64,000 nucleotides of DNA from an uncultured Rhodospirillales bacterium (lineage in GTDB: Bacteria; Pseudomonadota; Alphaproteobacteria; Rhodospirillales; JABHCV01): positions 1 to 64,000 of the forward strand of contig CALKND010000012.1 of assembly GCA_938092065.1 (NCBI GenBank). The letters are read 5' to 3'. Below the pieces are notes generated by a model. It was not told the DNA's origin and did not search any database. It saw nothing but the letters and a program-made list of their open reading frames with translations. Shown here in pieces: positions 19,253-29,264 of this stretch. The position numbers were made by a program, and so were the translations under genes. How positions within the stretch are numbered: the stretch's first letter is position 1; each line of letters opens with the position of its first letter.

Positions 19253-19872
19253 CCCTTAAGTAAAAAAACAGCTTGCTCGCCAAACAGGTTTGACAGAAAG
19301 GGCGCAAAATTAACCTGGCGCACGGCAGAGCCATTACTGTCTAGGGACACAGAACGTTCCACCATAATCCCCATTTCTTTGCACAAAACAGCGAAATCTT
19401 TAATCGTGCAAAAATGTATGTTCGGGGTTTCGTACCACTGATAAGGCAAGGTTGCGCTAACCGGCATGCAGCCATTGATGGCCACCTGGTAGCGCACTCG
19501 CCAATGGGCAAAATTAGGAAACGAGATAATGGCACGCCGTCCAATCCTTAGGAGTTGCTCAAGCACAACTCGTGGATTATCCATGGCCTGCAGGGTTTGG
19601 CTTAGGACAACATAATCAAACGCATAATCCGGATAATCCACAAGGTCAATGTTTGCATCGCCCTGTATTACGGAAAGCCCATTGCTCACGCAGGCATTCA
19701 CTCCTTGCGTACTTAATTCAATACCACGTCCATCCACATTCTTATATCGCACCAGATAGTCCAGCAAGATGCCACTGCCACAGCCCACATCAAGCAACCG
19801 AGTATCTGGGGCGATCATGTTCGCAATTATTTGCAGGTCAACGCGGATTGCTTTGCCTTCAATATTACTCAT
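19249..19872 (-). CDS. metW: Methionine biosynthesis protein MetW
   Basis: A 207-residue methyltransferase-fold protein with motif [16 protein letters not shown] and the MetW-typical [24 protein letters not shown] and [11 protein letters not shown]. MetW works with MetX in homoserine acylation, probably as an activating partner rather than a methyltransferase. Its ATG overlaps the metX stop (ATGA), so the pair is co-translated. Confidence 0.92.
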   Translation of the reverse strand: MSNIEGKAIRVDLQIIANMIAPDTRLLDVGCGSGILLDYLVRYKNVDGRGIELSTQGVNACVSNGLSVIQGDANIDLVDYPDYAFDYVVLSQTLQAMDNPRVVLEQLLRIGRRAIISFPNFAHWRVRYQVAINGCMPVSATLPYQWYETPNIHFCTIKDFAVLCKEMGIMVERSVSLDSNGSAVRQVNFAPFLSNLFGEQAVFLLKG

Positions 19873-21041
19873 CTTCGGGGCAACCCCCTGAGTTCAGCGG
19901 CGCCATCAATGAAGCCGCTAAGCACCCTGAAAAACTCTGGTTCGTCTAATAAGAAAGCATCATGGCCCTTATCTGACTCAATCTCTACAAAACTTACATT
20001 AGCAGCAACCGCATTCAAGGCATGTACAATTTCTCTATTGCCTTCAGTTGGGAACAACCAATCACTGGTGAATGAAAAAACACAAAAGCGGGTTTTAGTG
20101 CCCTTGAAAGCATTGGCTAGCACCCCGTTGTAATCACTACTCAGATCAAAATAATCCATAGCCCGAGTAGTATACAGGTACGAGTTTGCATCGAAGCGAT
20201 CAACGAATGTAATGCCTTGATGACGAAGGTAACTTTCAACCTGAAAATCGGCATCAAAGCCGTAACTAATAGCATCACGTTCTTGGAGCTTGCGGCCAAA
20301 CTTACGATGCAACGCCGGTTGAGACAGATAAGTAATATGCGCTGCCATACGCGCCACGGCCAAGCCCCGATGTGGCCGTTTGTCCTGAGAAATATAATTA
20401 CCACCACACCAGTCAGGATCAGCTACAATCGCCTGACGTCCAACTTCATGAAATGCAATGTTCTGGGATGAGTGGCGTGCCGCGGTGGCGATGGGAACAG
20501 CGGCGAAAACTCTCTCAGAGAATTTGGCTGCCCATTCCAGCACCTGCATGCCACCCATGGAGCCACCGAGGGTAGCAAAAAGCTGGTCAATACCAAGATG
20601 ATCAATCAGACGTGCCTGGACACTGACCATGTCGGCAATCGTAACTCCGGGGAAATCAAGGCCCCACGGCCTGCCCGTTTCAAGGTTAATGTCCTTTGGA
20701 CCCGTCGTACCCATGCAACCACCCAAGATATTTGAGCAAATTACATAAAAACGATTGGTGTCAATGGTCTTACCAGGGCCAACAAGTTTGCTCCACCAGC
20801 CTGGCTTACCCGTTACGGGATGTGTATCCGTAACAAAGTGATCTCCAGTCAAGGCATGACAAATCAACACCGCATTAGATTTTTCTGCATTCAGTCGACC
20901 ATAGGTTTGATAGGCGACGTTGATGTCCCTCAAATCAACCCCACAATCAAGACGCACGGGCTCATCATGGGCCAAAGACACTTGGAATCCGTGGGTATTA
21001 GCCTCTTTATCGAAAGTTTTTTTATCGTGAATTTCGGCCAT
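19869..21041 (-). CDS. metX: Homoserine O-acyltransferase MetX
   Basis: A 390-residue alpha/beta hydrolase-fold enzyme that acylates homoserine in the first committed step of methionine synthesis. The nucleophile Ser is in [13 protein letters not shown]. The other triad members are Asp of the SDWLFP segment and His of [12 protein letters not shown]. Acetyl versus succinyl preference cannot be read with confidence from the sequence. It is operonic with metW. A sigma70-type promoter lies 40-70 bases upstream. I saw no SAM-I, SAM-II or SAM/SAH riboswitch in its leader. Confidence 0.95.
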   Translation of the reverse strand: MAEIHDKKTFDKEANTHGFQVSLAHDEPVRLDCGVDLRDINVAYQTYGRLNAEKSNAVLICHALTGDHFVTDTHPVTGKPGWWSKLVGPGKTIDTNRFYVICSNILGGCMGTTGPKDINLETGRPWGLDFPGVTIADMVSVQARLIDHLGIDQLFATLGGSMGGMQVLEWAAKFSERVFAAVPIATAARHSSQNIAFHEVGRQAIVADPDWCGGNYISQDKRPHRGLAVARMAAHITYLSQPALHRKFGRKLQERDAISYGFDADFQVESYLRHQGITFVDRFDANSYLYTTRAMDYFDLSSDYNGVLANAFKGTKTRFCVFSFTSDWLFPTEGNREIVHALNAVAANVSFVEIESDKGHDAFLLDEPEFFRVLSGFIDGAAELRGLPRR

Positions 21042-21084
21042 GACCTTTAAAAATTCTCTCTTTTGATAACATCAATTGCGCTCA

Positions 21085-21113
21085 TAGCTAAGAATCAGGT
21101 GGCACAGTGTCAA
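21085..21113 (-). promoter_or_regulatory. Probable promoter of metXW
   Basis: On the minus strand a perfect -35 TTGACA (21113-21108) is followed after 17 bases by TAGCTA (21090-21085). The expected start is near 21078, which leaves a leader of roughly 40 bases, too short for a riboswitch. Confidence 0.55.
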
Positions 21114-21191
21114 TGTTTTCTTTGATTTTAGAACATCTTCGCATTATCACTACACCCCTGCCAAGCTTACTTACATGCAGGAATACAAACC

Positions 21192-22094
21192 ATGAGCTTG
21201 AACAAGCCACTTGATGCCTTACGTCAAGAGATCGATGCCATAGATGACGCTATACACGACCTGATTATGGCCCGAACCGAAGTGGTCGAGAAAGTCCGTG
21301 AGGAGAAGCGTGGGCAAAGCATAAAAATCCGTCCATCCCGCGAGTGTTCAATTATGTACCGACTAATGGAACGCCACAAGGGACCTTTCCCAAAGCGAGA
21401 ACTAGCACGGATTTGGCGCGAGCTAATCGTTGCTACCTTGTCCTTTGAAGGACCTTTTTCCATAGGCATTCATCTTCCTGGCGCCTCAGTAGTTGATGAG
21501 CCCAACCAAAGCATGCTCTGTGAATACTCGGATATGATTCGCAATCAATATGGGTCATTCACCCCCATGGACTGTTATCCAAGCGCAAAGAAGCTAATTG
21601 ATGCAGTTAGAAGCCATGAAGTCGCCATCGGTGTGTTGCCCATGCCAAAACGTGCAGAAGAAGCCCCTTGGTGGCCGCTACTTACATCAGAAGCGAATGA
21701 TACTCCACGTATCATCAATCGCCTGCCCTTTATTTATGCGCCAAAAGGCTGTAATACAAATCTTGAAGCACTGGTAATCTGCTCGGTGCCATCTGAGCCT
21801 ACTGGACAAGACCACACTTTTCTGGTCATCGAAACGGTAAATGAGATTAGCCTGAAACAACTTTCAACGGCCTTCACACAAGCAGGCATAAAACTAGTAT
21901 ACACTTCCAGTTGGCGCGACAATGAACTCACATCACGCTATTTACGCTTGGTCGAAGTAGAGGGTTTTATTACAAACAAAGACAGTGCAATCCTTCACCT
22001 TGGCGAGTGCCTGGGCGGGATTGCATCTTTAATCTGGACCATTGGCTCTTACGGCCAGCCACTTGAACTTCCAGATATAGAAACCAGATATTAA
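21192..22094 (+). CDS. Chorismate mutase (AroQ domain) with C-terminal extension
   Basis: A 300-residue protein. The first ~90 residues are an AroQ-type chorismate mutase (LRQEIDAIDDAIHDLIMARTEVVEKV, then Lys and Arg positions of the active site). The remaining ~210 residues resemble a degraded periplasmic-binding/prephenate-dehydratase-like region, without a clear catalytic motif. Similar long chorismate mutases occur in Rhodospirillales next to hisC and tyrC. It should convert chorismate to prephenate for Phe/Tyr synthesis. It is the first gene of a three-gene operon, with hisC 17 bases downstream. Confidence 0.82.
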   Translation: MSLNKPLDALRQEIDAIDDAIHDLIMARTEVVEKVREEKRGQSIKIRPSRECSIMYRLMERHKGPFPKRELARIWRELIVATLSFEGPFSIGIHLPGASVVDEPNQSMLCEYSDMIRNQYGSFTPMDCYPSAKKLIDAVRSHEVAIGVLPMPKRAEEAPWWPLLTSEANDTPRIINRLPFIYAPKGCNTNLEALVICSVPSEPTGQDHTFLVIETVNEISLKQLSTAFTQAGIKLVYTSSWRDNELTSRYLRLVEVEGFITNKDSAILHLGECLGGIASLIWTIGSYGQPLELPDIETRY

Positions 22095-22111
22095 ACAGGA
22101 TTTGATCCCCT

Positions 22112-23200
22112 ATGAGCTTGCCCAAACCAAAACCCGGAATTCTCGACATTTCAGTCTACGTGGGTGGTGAATCTGAAGTTCCCGGTGTTGATCGGGTCAT
22201 TAAACTTGCCTCCAACGAAGGAGCGCTGGGACCAAGTACAAAGGCTATGGAAGCCTATATTCAAGAGACTGAAACTTTACACCGTTACCCAGAAGGTAGC
22301 GCCAAAAAACTACGCGATGCTTTGGCCAACGCTTACGGTCTAGATGCAAGTCGCATAGTCTGTGGCTCAGGTTCCGACGAGTTACTTGACATGCTGACCC
22401 GGGCTTACGCAGGTGTGGGCGACGAAGTTATGCACACCGAGCATGGATTCCTCATGTACCCCATTTCTGCTAAAGGCGTAGGAGCAACACCTATAGCTGT
22501 CCCTGAAAATAACCTGTACGCAGATGTAGACGCACTAATTAAGCGAGCTGGAAAAAATACAAAAATTCTATTCCTAGCAAATCCCAATAATCCTACAGGC
22601 ACCTATTTACCTGATAGCGAAATTCGTCGCCTACGCGAGGGCTTGCCACAACATGTGCTGCTGGTTATCGACGCAGCATACGCAGAATATGTATCTTGTA
22701 CTGATTACAGTTCAGGATCAAAATTAGTTGATGAATGCGATAACGTTGTCATGACACGGACTTTCTCAAAAATCTTCGCCTTGGGTGGTCTTAGGCTTGG
22801 CTGGGCCTACTGCCCGTCTGCCGTTGCCGATGTTATAAACCGCCTGCGTGGCCCCTTCAACGTGACCAGCCCAGCCCTAGCTGCTGGACTTGCGGCGCTA
22901 AATGATGTCGCCTTTACTGACGAAGTTCGTAACTACACAGAAAAATGGTTTGACTGGACCAAACAGCAAATGATTATCCTCGGCCTTGAAGTTCCTTCCC
23001 AAGTGGGTAACTTTCTGCTCGTACGATTCCCTCCCACTGGTAAAAGTGCTAAAGTAACAAACGAGTTTTTAAAAAGCCGCGGCCTGATCGTGCGCGGTAT
23101 GGATAGTTATGGCTTACCAGATTGTCTTCGTATCACCATTGGACGTGAAGATGAAATGCGTGCACTTGTGGATAGCCTAAAGGAATTTCTTGATCAATGA
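22112..23200 (+). CDS. hisC: Histidinol-phosphate (and likely aromatic) aminotransferase
   Basis: A 362-residue PLP aminotransferase of class I/II. ANPNNPTG and the PLP Lys in TRTFSKIFALGGLRLGW are clear, as are KLASNEGALGPS and the final RITIGREDEM. HisC enzymes in this setting, between chorismate mutase and prephenate dehydrogenase, often also transaminate aromatic keto acids. This is known of the family, not shown here. The stop overlaps tyrC by four bases. Confidence 0.93.
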   Translation: MSLPKPKPGILDISVYVGGESEVPGVDRVIKLASNEGALGPSTKAMEAYIQETETLHRYPEGSAKKLRDALANAYGLDASRIVCGSGSDELLDMLTRAYAGVGDEVMHTEHGFLMYPISAKGVGATPIAVPENNLYADVDALIKRAGKNTKILFLANPNNPTGTYLPDSEIRRLREGLPQHVLLVIDAAYAEYVSCTDYSSGSKLVDECDNVVMTRTFSKIFALGGLRLGWAYCPSAVADVINRLRGPFNVTSPALAAGLAALNDVAFTDEVRNYTEKWFDWTKQQMIILGLEVPSQVGNFLLVRFPPTGKSAKVTNEFLKSRGLIVRGMDSYGLPDCLRITIGREDEMRALVDSLKEFLDQ

Positions 23201-24117
23201 ATAATGAGGCACCCCTTTTTGGACGTATTGCCCTTATTGGTATAGGGCTAATCGGCTCGTCTCTAGCCCGCTCAATCAACAAGTATAGCATCAGCGAACA
23301 CATATCTATCTACTCCCGGTCGCCTGAGACCCTGAAAAAAGCCTGCGATCTGAAGCTCGGCGATAGCTACCATAGAGACCCGGCCCAAGCTGTAAAGAAT
23401 GCAGACCTTGTTATCATTTGCACCCCCATGGGTGCTTACACTACTGTCGCTCAAGCTATAGCACCAGGCCTTAAGATGGGAGCAATTGTTAGTGATGTGG
23501 GCTCATCTAAGAGATCTGTATTCAGCGACCTAAACCCGTATTTGCCAGACGGGATACACCTTGTTCCCGCACACCCAGTTGCCGGCACAGCTGATTCAGG
23601 ACCTGAGTCAGGATTTTCTGAGTTATTCAAAGGCCATTGGTGTATTATAACCCCGTTAGAAACTACAGATCCTACAGCCGTTACTAAGGTCAAGAACTTG
23701 TGGATTAGATGTGGTATGATGGTTGAAATCATGGATGCATCACGTCACGACCATGTATTAGCGATCACGTCGCACCTACCGCAACTAATTTCCTACACTA
23801 TTGTCGGTACAGTTGCCGATTTACAAGATGATCTAAAAAGTGAAGTTACAAAATTTGCAGCTGGTGGTCTTCGTGACTTCACTCGCATTGCTGCCTCAGA
23901 CCCCACCATGTGGCGTGATGTATGCCTTAAGAATAAAGATGCGGTTCTTGATGTGCTTGGCCGCTTCATGGAAGACCTTACAGCACTTCAACGAGCAATA
24001 CGACGAGGTCAGGGTGATCTTCTTGAAGACAGCTTTAGCAGTGCTCGTGAAATCCGTCGGCGGGTCATTGAGGCTAAGCAGGACTTTATTAACGTGAAGC
24101 CAAAAGACGAAAGCTAA
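23197..24117 (+). CDS. tyrC: Prephenate/arogenate dehydrogenase
   Basis: A 306-residue NAD(P)-dependent enzyme for tyrosine synthesis. The dinucleotide loop GIGLIGSSLARSI is at the N-terminus. Substrate-site landmarks are SDVGSSKRSV, PAHPVAGTADSGPESG (active-site His) and HDHVLAITSHLPQL. The all-helical C-terminal dimerisation domain contains AAGGLRDFTRIAASDP. Translationally coupled to hisC. Its stop lies four bases from that of the convergent DUF2125 gene. Confidence 0.93.
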   Translation: MNNEAPLFGRIALIGIGLIGSSLARSINKYSISEHISIYSRSPETLKKACDLKLGDSYHRDPAQAVKNADLVIICTPMGAYTTVAQAIAPGLKMGAIVSDVGSSKRSVFSDLNPYLPDGIHLVPAHPVAGTADSGPESGFSELFKGHWCIITPLETTDPTAVTKVKNLWIRCGMMVEIMDASRHDHVLAITSHLPQLISYTIVGTVADLQDDLKSEVTKFAAGGLRDFTRIAASDPTMWRDVCLKNKDAVLDVLGRFMEDLTALQRAIRRGQGDLLEDSFSSAREIRRRVIEAKQDFINVKPKDES

Positions 24118-24121
24118 GGCC

Positions 24122-25180
24122 CTAGAGCCAGTTAACCTCAGGCAATTCCAACAACCGAACTGGGCCCAAATATAGGTGGCGTTTCTGTGCGGTTAGCGCC
24201 AAATTCAAAATTGCAGGCCCTCCACCTTTAGGCGTTCGCGACAAAACACCCAGCATTATTTTTGCCGTAATAGCATTACGAGCCTTGACTACTCCTAGCC
24301 TCTTCAGGGCATCAATAGTTTCAAAAAACCCCTCAAGATTTGCCGTCAACGCACCTATTGGTTGGAGCTTGCCATCAAGAGCCAATGTGCCATTTGTATT
24401 TATTTTCAAAGGACCATGTTTCAATTTTAGCTTTTCTAGCTCAATTGTTCCACCCCTGTCTCGCCAGTCCTCAAGAGATTGGATAAGTGGGCCCCTCTTG
24501 ATGATTCCAATTAGGCGGGCTTTAAGGCTGAGCCCCAAATTGTTTCCCAAAGGTGAGGCCGAAAACCATGGTAAGGAAAGACCTGCCGTTGATCCAGATA
24601 GGCTCCAGCTTGCAGACTGATAATCTCCTTTGGCTATCTTTAGCCTGTCTAAAGAGAGTTGAGCACTTGGGATGCTAATCGTAGCATCAGCAGTATCCCA
24701 GTTTGTCAATTGTACCCCTTGCAGGGCAATCCCAACCTTTTTTATTTCACCATCTGAAACAACAAATTGCCCAAGAGCATAGTCTATATCACCTGAAAAT
24801 TTTTTGATTTGCCCAGCCTTGCTAAGGGCCAGAGTTTGCTGACCTGATGTTTCTAAACGAAAGCTTTTCCTGTCCCAAAACTCAAACATCACTCTAAGGT
24901 TTGTTCCTTGCCAATCCCAAGAAGTGGAGGTTTTGGGCACACCTAACCTGGGGCTAGTTATTTCAAGACAGATGGCAAATGGATATCCAGTGGCCTGCAG
25001 CTTGTTATACCGCACGTTGAAACCTTGATCCTTTTGATCATCGATCCAGTTGACTACCTGGTCGCGCAAACTTAGGGCCAAGACCAGCCACAGACAACTA
25101 TAGATAGTAAAAAATAATACCATAATGCTAAAAGCAATCAACCAAGGTCTTCTAGTTCTTTGCTTGTTAAAGTCGCCCAT
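24122..25180 (-). CDS. DUF2125 family membrane-anchored protein
   Basis: A 352-residue protein with one N-terminal transmembrane helix (about residues 13-36) and a large beta-rich periplasmic part, including the recurring NLRVMFEFWDR and LKLKHGPLKINTNGTLALDG segments. These match DUF2125, an alphaproteobacterial family of unknown function that resembles AsmA-like envelope proteins. It is convergent with tyrC and diverges from the ChaC-like gene with only 20 bases between starts. Confidence 0.8.
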   Translation of the reverse strand: MGDFNKQRTRRPWLIAFSIMVLFFTIYSCLWLVLALSLRDQVVNWIDDQKDQGFNVRYNKLQATGYPFAICLEITSPRLGVPKTSTSWDWQGTNLRVMFEFWDRKSFRLETSGQQTLALSKAGQIKKFSGDIDYALGQFVVSDGEIKKVGIALQGVQLTNWDTADATISIPSAQLSLDRLKIAKGDYQSASWSLSGSTAGLSLPWFSASPLGNNLGLSLKARLIGIIKRGPLIQSLEDWRDRGGTIELEKLKLKHGPLKINTNGTLALDGKLQPIGALTANLEGFFETIDALKRLGVVKARNAITAKIMLGVLSRTPKGGGPAILNLALTAQKRHLYLGPVRLLELPEVNWL

Positions 25181-25200
25181 ATCAGTATTTATAGGATGTC

Positions 25201-25785
25201 TTGTTTAATAACCCTAACGTAAAGAATGGTAAAATGGGTCCCCCTCAATTTCTGCCCCAAGAGGGCATCTGGATATTTGGGTATGGCTCTCTTATGTGGC
25301 ATCCAGGCTTTCTTTACTTAGAGAGCCACCCGGCACTTTTGCGCGGCTATCACCGCGCCCTTTGCATATATTCAACAAAGTATCGAGGCACTCCCAAAAA
25401 ACCCGGGCTAGTAATGGGACTAGATCGGGGAGGTTCCTGCAAGGGTCGTGCTTTCTTGTTGGCCTCAGTTGATGTGCCCAAGGTTATGGATTACCTTCAT
25501 GTGCGTGAGATGGACACTGGAACCTATGCGCCAAAATTCCTTACAGTCAAACTTAATGACGGCCGCGAGGTAAAGGCATATCTTTTTTTGGTGCGCCGCG
25601 AACACGAACAGTACACAGGCAAGCTTAGCTTTCGTGACACAGTAAAACTAGTCTGCGCAGGTGTCGGCCCAAAAGGCTCCTCAATCGAATACCTTCAAAA
25701 CACTTTAGACCACCTAAATACAATGGGAATTGAAGAAGGACCGTTACATAAGATTTATGAAAGTGCGAAGAAGCAGGTCAAGTGA
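25201..25785 (+). CDS. ChaC-like gamma-glutamylcyclotransferase
   Basis: A protein of up to 194 residues. The GGCT-fold phosphate-like loop FGYGSLMWHPGF and the catalytic Glu in LHVREMDTGTY identify the ChaC family, which cleaves glutathione to 5-oxoproline and Cys-Gly. The start may be TTG 25201 (AGGA four bases upstream) or ATG 25234. Both precede the conserved region. It is convergent with nrdJ, 50 bases away. Confidence 0.85.
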   Translation: MFNNPNVKNGKMGPPQFLPQEGIWIFGYGSLMWHPGFLYLESHPALLRGYHRALCIYSTKYRGTPKKPGLVMGLDRGGSCKGRAFLLASVDVPKVMDYLHVREMDTGTYAPKFLTVKLNDGREVKAYLFLVRREHEQYTGKLSFRDTVKLVCAGVGPKGSSIEYLQNTLDHLNTMGIEEGPLHKIYESAKKQVK

Positions 25786-25835
25786 GCTGGGGTCCAACCT
25801 ATGAAAAGATTGTATTGATAAGGGCAATTAGTCCC

Positions 25836-28211
25836 TCATCCACATTTGGAATAACTACAGCTTATGCAGCTGTCACATCCCTCTTCTTTTTTCAAGCTTG
25901 GCTGGCCACATTTTGGACATTGGCGCAGGGGTTGGCTTTCAAGGCTGGAAGAAATGTCAGAGCTTGCGGCTAGACCTGCATCTGGCACGGCACCTCCTGT
26001 CATCGACAGCACCCGAGTTTGTGGTTGATCCTTGTTAAAGGAACCGGAACCTTTCAGAAACCCAACGGTAATCATGTGCTTTTCGATGACTTCTCCGATA
26101 GCCGCCAGTAATGATGGGATATAGCGCCCGCCCATCCAATGACCACCACGCGGGTCAAACACAGCTTTCAGTTCCTCAACCACAAATGAAACATCGCCAC
26201 CACGACGAAAGACGGCGGAAATCATCCTAGTCAAGGCAACAGTCCAAGCGTAGTGCTCCATATTTTTTGAGTTGATGAAAATCTCAAATGGCCGAATGCG
26301 GCCACTATCGTCGATAATATCACTCATGGTGATATACATGGCGTGGTCACTTTCTGGCCAGCGCACTTTATAGGTAGCACCTTTGAGTTCTTCTGGACGA
26401 TCCAACGGCTGATATAAATGAGTGACAGGCCCGGCGTCACCTTGATCGGTTGGGGTCGTTGACATTGTGGATTTTTCTAATGGTAGCTCCGGTTCGTTAG
26501 CCGCAGCCTTATCTTCCTTGCTTAATTCCAGCACTGAGCCTGTGACATCGTTTGGGCGATAGGTAGTACAACCCTTACAGCCCAGATCAAAAGCCTGCAT
26601 ATAGATGTCCTTAAATTCGTCAAAGGGAATACTTTCCGGGCAATTAATTGTCTTAGAAATAGAGCTATCGATATACTCTTGGACAGCGGCCTGCATAACA
26701 AGATGATCATTAGGGCTTAACTCCTGTGCACAAACAAAGGCGTCAGGTAAGTCGGCCTCAGCCCCGTAAAGGCGATGATATAAGCGATAGGCATAGTCAG
26801 AAACTTCTTCCTCGCGGCGTGTGCCATCCTCCATGAGAATATGACGGTTGTATTTGAAGCTGAAGACAGGCTCAATCCCTGAAGAAACATTATCGGCGAA
26901 TAGAGATATAGTACCCGTTGGTGCGACAGATGTAAGTAAGGCGTTACGCACGCCATGTTTAGCGATAGCATCGCGCACGTCTTCATCAAGGGCCATGACG
27001 GCTTCAGAGCTAAGATACTCTTCCTTGTTATAAAGTGGAAATGCACCCTTTTCAGCAGCCAGTTTTGCAGAGCTGAAATAAGCAGCACGCTGGATCACCT
27101 TCATCCATTGGCGGGTTAAACTAATGGCCTCCATTGCACCATAACGGGCACCGCACATAATAAGGGCATCTGCGAGGCCTGTAATACCAAGGCCAATACG
27201 ACGCTTAAATTTTGCCTCATCCTCCTGTTCGGGAAGAGGAAAGTTAGAAACATCGATGACGTTATCCATCATCCTAACGGTTGTCTCTACTAAATCGGCA
27301 AGCACGGCTGGATCAAGAGTAGCCTTATTCGTGAACGGATTATTAACTAGCCTAGCCAGATTTAGAGACCCTAGCAGACAGGCTCCATAAGGTGGTAAAG
27401 GTTGTTCACCACATGGATTTGTAGCGTGGATAGTCTCACAGTAATTAAGCGGATTTAAACGGTTGATGCGGTCAATAAAAACAACGCCCGGTTCAGCGTA
27501 AGCATATGTAGCTCGCATAATCTTGTCCCACAGATCACGGGCAGGAAGGCTTTTATATGTGGTGCTATGATAGGTCAATTCCCACGGGGTATCTTCCTTG
27601 ACCGCACGCATAAAATCGTCACTGACCAATACTGACAAATTGAACATCCGCAAACGACCGGCTTCCCGCTTGGCTTCAATAAAGTGTTCAATATCTGGAT
27701 GATCACAGCGCATTACCGCCATCATTGCACCACGCCTAGACCCGGCGCTCATGATGGTGCGGCACATTGCATCCCACACATCCATAAAAGACAGTGGGCC
27801 CGATGCATCCGCTCCGACACTATTAACAAGCGCACCCTTTGGGCGGAGGGTCGAAAAATCGTACCCAATACCACCACCTTGCTGCATAGTCAGAGCAGCT
27901 TCTTTCAGGCTTTCAAAAATTCCTGCCATATCATCAGGCACAGCACCCATAACAAAACAATTGAAAAGAGTAACTTTTCGCTCTGCTCCAGCCCCAGATA
28001 CAATTCTTCCGGCAGGTAAAAACTTAAAGTCTTCTAGTGCATTATAAAATTTTTGCTGCCAAACTTCACTTTCAGTTTCCAGCTCTGATAGAGCTTTGGC
28101 AATGCGAGCCCACGTATCCTCAATGTTTTTATCCACAGGACGACCATCCGAATGCTTCAGACGATATTTCATGTCCCAAATGCGTTGAGATATGGAGGCG
28201 ACCTGAACCAT
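25836..28211 (-). CDS. nrdJ: Adenosylcobalamin-dependent (class II) ribonucleotide reductase
   Basis: A 791-residue enzyme that makes deoxyribonucleotides with a B12-derived thiyl radical, so it works with or without oxygen. The first redox Cys is in TLFNCFVMG and the radical site is ATNPCGEQPLPPYGACLLGSLNLA. Another landmark is SVAPTGTISLFADNVSSGIEP. A TSCPD domain (about 620-720) and a terminal zinc ribbon (CPKCG and CDSCISC) close the protein. No class I RNR is visible in the window. The upstream region holds a DnaA box cluster. No B12 riboswitch was seen there. Confidence 0.95.
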   Translation of the reverse strand: MVQVASISQRIWDMKYRLKHSDGRPVDKNIEDTWARIAKALSELETESEVWQQKFYNALEDFKFLPAGRIVSGAGAERKVTLFNCFVMGAVPDDMAGIFESLKEAALTMQQGGGIGYDFSTLRPKGALVNSVGADASGPLSFMDVWDAMCRTIMSAGSRRGAMMAVMRCDHPDIEHFIEAKREAGRLRMFNLSVLVSDDFMRAVKEDTPWELTYHSTTYKSLPARDLWDKIMRATYAYAEPGVVFIDRINRLNPLNYCETIHATNPCGEQPLPPYGACLLGSLNLARLVNNPFTNKATLDPAVLADLVETTVRMMDNVIDVSNFPLPEQEDEAKFKRRIGLGITGLADALIMCGARYGAMEAISLTRQWMKVIQRAAYFSSAKLAAEKGAFPLYNKEEYLSSEAVMALDEDVRDAIAKHGVRNALLTSVAPTGTISLFADNVSSGIEPVFSFKYNRHILMEDGTRREEEVSDYAYRLYHRLYGAEADLPDAFVCAQELSPNDHLVMQAAVQEYIDSSISKTINCPESIPFDEFKDIYMQAFDLGCKGCTTYRPNDVTGSVLELSKEDKAAANEPELPLEKSTMSTTPTDQGDAGPVTHLYQPLDRPEELKGATYKVRWPESDHAMYITMSDIIDDSGRIRPFEIFINSKNMEHYAWTVALTRMISAVFRRGGDVSFVVEELKAVFDPRGGHWMGGRYIPSLLAAIGEVIEKHMITVGFLKGSGSFNKDQPQTRVLSMTGGAVPDAGLAASSDISSSLESQPLRQCPKCGQPSLKKEEGCDSCISCSYSKCG

Positions 28212-28447
28212 ACTAAATTTTTCCTTTAAAACACAGTTGACCTTAAGAAATACTCAGAAAAAGCAACATTTTTGTGGGATAAGGATGTTATATAAGACCA
28301 ACTCCTCACTAAGAGCTTTTAAAAAATCCTACACTTTAAGGTCCGACCCGTCAACATATGTTCTTGTTATGTTTCACCCACAGGCTTGTCCTATTTAACT
28401 ATAGACACTTCACCATACAGCACTTGGTTTTTTTAATTTTATTCACG

Positions 28448-28491
28448 TCATCCACAAGGCTAGGATAAAATTTATCCACAGATTTTCCACA
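28448..28491 (+). promoter_or_regulatory. Cluster of three DnaA boxes upstream of nrdJ
   Basis: TTATCCACA (28472-28480) is a perfect DnaA box, TTTTCCACA (28483-28491) fits the TTWTNCACA consensus, and TCATCCACA (28448-28456) has one mismatch. All three point the same way, with starts 24 and 11 bases apart (near helical phase). A 15-bp palindrome (28463-28477) overlaps the central box. T-rich DNA flanks on both sides. They lie in the 305-base gap between plsC and nrdJ, which holds no other feature. Confidence 0.7.
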
Positions 28492-28516
28492 CTCTATATA
28501 TTTTTGTATTGAGGCT

Positions 28517-29236
28517 TTAAACATTAGATGCTTCAGAAATCAGACGATTGGAGGCTTTTTCTACACGACTTTCAAGTTCGGCAATGAAAGTTTTACGCTC
28601 CATTCCAGGAATTAAAGGGGGCAGAAACTCAATAATAATTTTGCCTGGCTTCTTATCAAAAGACCTACGCCCCCAAAACAAACCTGAATTCAAAGCAACT
28701 GGAATGACTGGAACACCAGTCTTTTTATAAATAGCAGCAATACCCGGATGATAAGGAAGCTTGGCACCGGGTTGGCTGCGCGTACCTTCTGGAAAAATAA
28801 CTAACTGACGACCGTCCTCAATAACGGCCTGGCTGTCACGAACCAGCTGCCTTAAAGCCAATCCACCACCTTCCCTATCAATAGCAACCATTTTGTCTTT
28901 TTTGAGCAACAAACCGTAAAGTGGGATTGATAGCAATTCCTTTTTCAAAACAAAGGAGGCATCTTCCAACAGGAGAAAGAAAATGCCCGTATCCCATGCA
29001 GATTGATGTTTTGATGAATATAGCGCTGGGCCGACAGGTATGTTTTCGCGGCCCCTAACTTCATAGCTAAGGCCAACAAGAACCCTCATGCCTCCCATAA
29101 CCAGAGTCATCCAGACTTTGAAGCCTTTGTTGAGCACAGCTCGTGGCAAAGGAAGTGTCAGTACAAGCAACAAGATGCTTAAGGTTGAGATTCCAAAGAA
29201 CCAGATGTTGAAAAAGATTGAGCGAATAAAAATCAT
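28517..29236 (-). CDS. plsC: 1-acyl-sn-glycerol-3-phosphate acyltransferase
   Basis: I take ATG 29236 as start (239 residues), because the longer frame from 29323 would overlap ydcF by 59 bases. The acyltransferase box H-x4-D is in SSKHQSAWD and the second motif is FPEGTRSQPG. An N-terminal membrane helix (IFFNIWFFGISTLSILLLVL) anchors it. It makes phosphatidic acid for phospholipid synthesis. It is the last gene of the minus-strand run ftsE-ftsX-ydcF-plsC. Confidence 0.9.
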   Translation of the reverse strand: MIFIRSIFFNIWFFGISTLSILLLVLTLPLPRAVLNKGFKVWMTLVMGGMRVLVGLSYEVRGRENIPVGPALYSSKHQSAWDTGIFFLLLEDASFVLKKELLSIPLYGLLLKKDKMVAIDREGGGLALRQLVRDSQAVIEDGRQLVIFPEGTRSQPGAKLPYHPGIAAIYKKTGVPVIPVALNSGLFWGRRSFDKKPGKIIIEFLPPLIPGMERKTFIAELESRVEKASNRLISEASNV

Positions 29237-29264
29237 CTTTTGTGTTGTTTTCCGACCTTTTCTT

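Noticed and set aside
21042-21191. Possible SAM riboswitch before metX
   Set aside because: The promoter found leaves only about 40 bases of leader, and the conserved cores of SAM-I, SAM-II and SAM/SAH were not found.
28212-28516. Cobalamin riboswitch or NrdR box before nrdJ
   Set aside because: No B12 box (GCCACTG or its complement). The ACAC-rich stretch at about 28488 does not form the NrdR palindrome.
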